From Dillenia suffruticosa (taxonomy: Eukaryota; Streptophyta; Magnoliopsida; Dilleniales; Dilleniaceae), in contig JAVTVX010000004.1 of assembly GCA_033439265.1 (NCBI GenBank), forward strand, positions 23,073,201 through 23,137,200: a stretch of 64,000 nt of DNA. Direction: 5' to 3'. The notes beneath the pieces were generated by a model. It worked only from the letters and a program-made list of their open reading frames with translations, was not told the DNA's origin and made no database searches. Below, one piece after another: positions 60,617 to 64,000 of this stretch. Every line of letters begins with the position of its first letter. The first letter of the stretch is position 1. The translations under genes were made by a program, and so were the position numbers.

Positions 60617-60929
60617 ATTTGAATACATGAGCAAGGATTATAAGGTTTAAAAAATAAATAATATTTGAATAATAATATTAAAAATAATATAAATATTTAA
60701 AAGAAAAATTCGAGATTCTTGATGTAGGGATTGCAAGAAGCTCCTAAGGTACCGTTGATATTAATGAATAGTATTATTTTTATTACTTAGCCCAGCTTAT
60801 GTATTGATGTTGGATTCATGTAGTGATTCTTCACTAACATTGCTGTAATTCAACTTTTCTTTGTCTCTCCCCTTTTAAATTTAATCGAAGATATGTGATA
60901 ATATTTTTCTGTATAATCACTAAATAAAT

Positions 60930-61015
60930 TAAAAATCTCTAAGAAGACACTTTAGTGATTATAATCCCTTTCCCAATCTCGTGATCTGGAATTCAAATCT
61001 CGTAAAACAAAAATA
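60930..61015 (+). mobile_element. 86-bp tRNA-head retroposon (mini-SINE) with 11-bp target duplication
   Basis: A-box-like CTTTAGTGATTATAATCCC and B-box-like GGAATTCAAATCTCG are followed by an A-rich tail. Direct repeats ACTAAATAAAT (60919-60929 and 61016-61026) flank it. It matches the element at 34770-34864 along the tRNA-like part. Confidence 0.75.
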
Positions 61016-61020
61016 ACTAA

Positions 61021-61212
61021 ATAAATCAGAATTATTATTATAATTTGAATTTATTTTCTCTAAAAAAATTACTAAATACACTAATTACCAAATTATGTTT
61101 GTATGTATAACAAAAAAACTATATAAATCAGAATAATTATTATAATTTGAATTTATTTTCTTTAAAAAAAATTACTAAATACATTAATTATCAAATTATG
61201 TTTGTATTTATA
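61021..61212. repeat. AT-rich tandem duplication, period about 102 bp
   Basis: Two units (from 61021 and 61123) share AAATCAGAAT, TTATAATTTGAATTTATTTT and CAAATTATGTTTGTAT. The first starts at the target duplication of the mini-SINE. Confidence 0.8.
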
Positions 61213-62239
61213 CGATACAATCCGAATTTTAGGAAAAGTAAAAGATGAAACAAAATGGTTTTGCATACAAAAGACATTACAAGCCACAAAAGTTGAATTT
61301 TAGGATTTTACAAACGTCTTGCTTCTAAATTTATTGGGTTTTTTATTATCGATGTATAGATTTTTATTCGATTAATCTGATTTGACTATTGTAAGATTCA
61401 TTTTAGAGATTGACTCTCATAAATTCTTTTTCACCATTCTCGAAATTCATATTGCTTTTAAATACTCTAATTTATTTTTTAATTATATAAATATTTAAAT
61501 ATTAAATTATTAAATTAAAAAAGAGAAATTTAAATCACTGGACTATTCTCTTGTGATTAAATGCTTCAACATCCAACTACACATGCCTTGCTCTACTTTA
61601 ATACAAGTAATTTTCAAGTAGAGGAACACATTTATCATCTTTTTACACTACTTTTGAAACCCATAAGCATTGTCCCATCTTTGGGTGGATAAAACAAATA
61701 CATCGACATCAAGATGGAGCCAAATCCTCATCAATGGATGCTAACATTATTCTACCGTACATGATTGAGGGTCCATTAATAAACCATGGTGGGCCATGTA
61801 CTAGATTTTGCTGTCCAGCTCATCATAAAATCAACCGGGAAATGGAAGGTAACAAACGAGAAATAAAATATGCAGAGCGTCGGTGTCATCCGAATCAAAT
61901 TTTAATTTTGTATATATATAAAAAAAATATTAAAAAAAAATTTATCTCTTAACGACTTAATTTGACTCGAATCAAATTTAATTATTTTTAAAATAATTAT
62001 CAGATATTAATAATTTTTTAAAAAAATACAAGATAGGCCGAGCACCGGTTGATTTACTTTATTTTTAATATTTTTAATTAAAATAAGATATTTTTATAAG
62101 AAATATAAAATGTTATATATCAAAAAAAATTAAATTATCATTATATTGACAATTTTTTATATTAAAAAATATATTTCTCACAATTTGAATATTAACTTTT
62201 AAAAATATAGAGAGATTGTTAGATATTATTTTCCAAACG
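61213..62239. other. Intergenic AT-rich DNA
   Basis: No gene or clear repeat was recognised. A 72-residue frame at 61734-61952 has no family features. Confidence 0.45.
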
Positions 62240-62527
62240 GCAGAGTTATGTGAAATTAGAGAGGGTTTGATTCTTCTGAGTCGTACAAAATTTTCTCCAA
62301 TTATTCTAAAGAGTGACTCAAATCTTACTTCGGATATAGTTCCCTCACATGTATATAATCCCATAATTCGGGAATGCTAGGAATTAATTTGTAATACGTC
62401 GATGTATCATGTGATTTTTATTCATAGAGAAGATAATACTTGTGCAGATAAGCTTGCTAGACTAGCGGCGGAAGATAGCCTTGGAGTCCACGAGCTAGAC
62501 TCGCCTCCTTATGAGATATATCGTTAG
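62240..62527 (+). pseudogene. LINE-type RNase H domain relic
   Basis: One plus-strand frame reads AELCEIREGLILLSRTK, IILKSDSNLTSDIV, an in-frame stop, then FIHREDNTCADKLARLAAED and LGVHELDSPPYEIYR before a stop. This is the plant retroelement RNase H (RVT_3-like) pattern AELWAIREGL...ESDS...HREGNxxADxLA...ELxSPP. The upstream catalytic part and the reverse transcriptase are not visible. Confidence 0.75.
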
Positions 62528-64000
62528 TTAAAGCATGATATTCGAGAAAGGAACTGTTTTAGGGGTTAATCTGACCATCCCTCAATATAACCAAAAAAAA
62601 AAAAATACTAACTTTTTTAAAAGGGACTCAATAGCAATGCACTTTGGAGAGACAGAATTTGAAATTTTTTATAATAATATTAAATTAATGCAAAAATAAA
62701 AATTATACTCTTAAAAATGAATATAGGGGTTCATAGTAAATTTTTTAAACTATAAGATGAAAAAAGAAATACTTATAGCCATTTTTCTTAATTTAGGTAG
62801 TAGATTGTTATTAAATAATTGAAAGACAACCAATCTCATAAAATATGCCACAAGCATTTTTCACTGTCCTTCACAATTTTTTTCCACACGAGTTATTCAT
62901 TTTTTTTTAATACTTGATCATTCATATTAATTCGATTTGAATATTATGGAATATAATTTAGGGACGATCTTTTCTGATCTCTATTTTTCTATTTTCGATA
63001 TTTAAATTCAAATTTTTTATTAAAAGGATTTAGTGTCGTGTCATTAAACTCATAATACGTTGATACACAGATTGCTCTATTGATCAAAATGCCAATTTCA
63101 TTTTGGGGACCCGTAATTCTTCAAATATCACTGTCTAATGACCACCAGACAACAAAGACAAGCTCCATTAGTACATTCATTTTTCTTACAAACTGCAAGA
63201 ACAAAGGAGAAAAAGGCCAAAAATAAAAGGGAAAGGGGCAATCATGGGTCCCCCAAGAATTATGTATCGATTTTGTCTACATGTGTTATGGTATACACAA
63301 AGGTAATTTAAAAAAAGATAAAAGAAAAAGAGTGTCATCACTTCACTCAGCAGCTCTTTTTCTCCTCTCCCTCTCATCTTCCATTGGCCTCCAAACGTGT
63401 GCAATGTAAACCCCACAATTTACTTTTGTTGTTCCTCATGTCCTTTCAAATGTTTGCATGCTGCGTGTAATTGCATAGAACTTCCCTTTTTACCATTTGA
63501 TTGTTTCTTTTCTGGGGGGCCAAAGGAGTAACTCAAGGGTCCTTTCTTCTTTTGACCCAAACCGGCATTCTTCTTTTCATTCTTACTGTGGGGAAGTTGA
63601 CAATTGAATCTTCCTCAGCTACCCATCTACCCAATAATGAAAAATAGAAAGCTGTTAGACATTGAAAAACAAGCATGCTTTAACAATTGTCCCCCATTTG
63701 TGTCCCAAAGAAAAGGATATTGTCCTTTGAATCACAACCTTCTGTGTTTGTGTGTTTATAGTAAAAAGCATATATCATTAGCATCCCAACAAATATATCA
63801 CAGTTATTTTCTCTAATACAAATTTTAGTTCTTTTTTTCATAATTTATAAAAGTTTCAACATCATTTTCACGACCGACCGACATTCCAATTGCTCTACTG
63901 ACATCATTCCAAATGCCCCTACGTAGTTTTTGGATATCAAATAAAATTTTGATAATTAATTTAACTCAAATAATCAGTGTCGCTATAGTATTTGCTAGTT
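62528..64000. other. Intergenic DNA to the window end
   Basis: AT-rich, with SINE-like words near 62930-63010. No gene was recognised up to the edge. Short frames at 63186-63416 and 63604-63816 lack features. Confidence 0.45.

Overview
The window is nuclear DNA of a flowering plant, most likely a eudicot. It is AT-rich, its genes are broken by many GT-AG (and two GC-AG) introns, and it carries long CT/GA/AT microsatellites. SINEs, LINE relics and hAT/Stowaway miniature elements lie between and inside genes. No prokaryotic feature, CRISPR array, virus or organelle insert was seen. The species cannot be named from the sequence alone.

Five protein-coding genes are supported, four of them complete. 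(1) At the left edge (+) is the last exon of a serine acetyltransferase of cysteine synthesis. (2) At 3433-8909 (-) is a 12-exon full-length ABC transporter of subfamily C, rebuilt as 1470 residues with no frameshift. (3) At 28091-33348 (+) is a 9-exon cytoplasmic kinase with an N-terminal USP-like domain, 741 residues, using one GC-AG intron. (4) At 35472-44576 (-) is a 10-exon protein with two RRM domains, 276 residues, with a GC-AG first intron and a 31-nt last exon. (5) At 53286-58098 (-) is a 4-coding-exon FLX-like coiled-coil protein, 275 residues, with a likely 5'UTR intron. In every complete gene the exon lengths and phases add up to one open frame. The genes show no sign of acting in one pathway: thiol metabolism, membrane transport, signalling, RNA binding and a flowering-time family simply sit together.

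The 19 kb between the ABC gene and the kinase gene is a gene desert built from repeats: tRNA-derived SINEs with clean target-site duplications, a nested segmental duplication (18.75-21.0 kb) into one copy of which a hAT-type element inserted, a three-unit tandem array, and a second duplicated block (23.7-24.9 kb). Long introns of genes 4 and 5 hold LINE relics and a Stowaway MITE. The right-hand 5 kb holds a 323-bp hAT-type MITE with a perfect 8-bp target duplication, an 86-bp tRNA-head-only retroposon, a broken RNase H relic of a LINE, and a 33-nt fragment of the 5' end of U2 snRNA (minus strand) flanked by a 9-bp direct repeat.

I found no convincing new multi-gene system. The most unusual observations are the truncated U2 retroposon, the roughly 90-bp mini-SINE family, the hAT insertion with its paralogous empty site, and the non-canonical splice sites.
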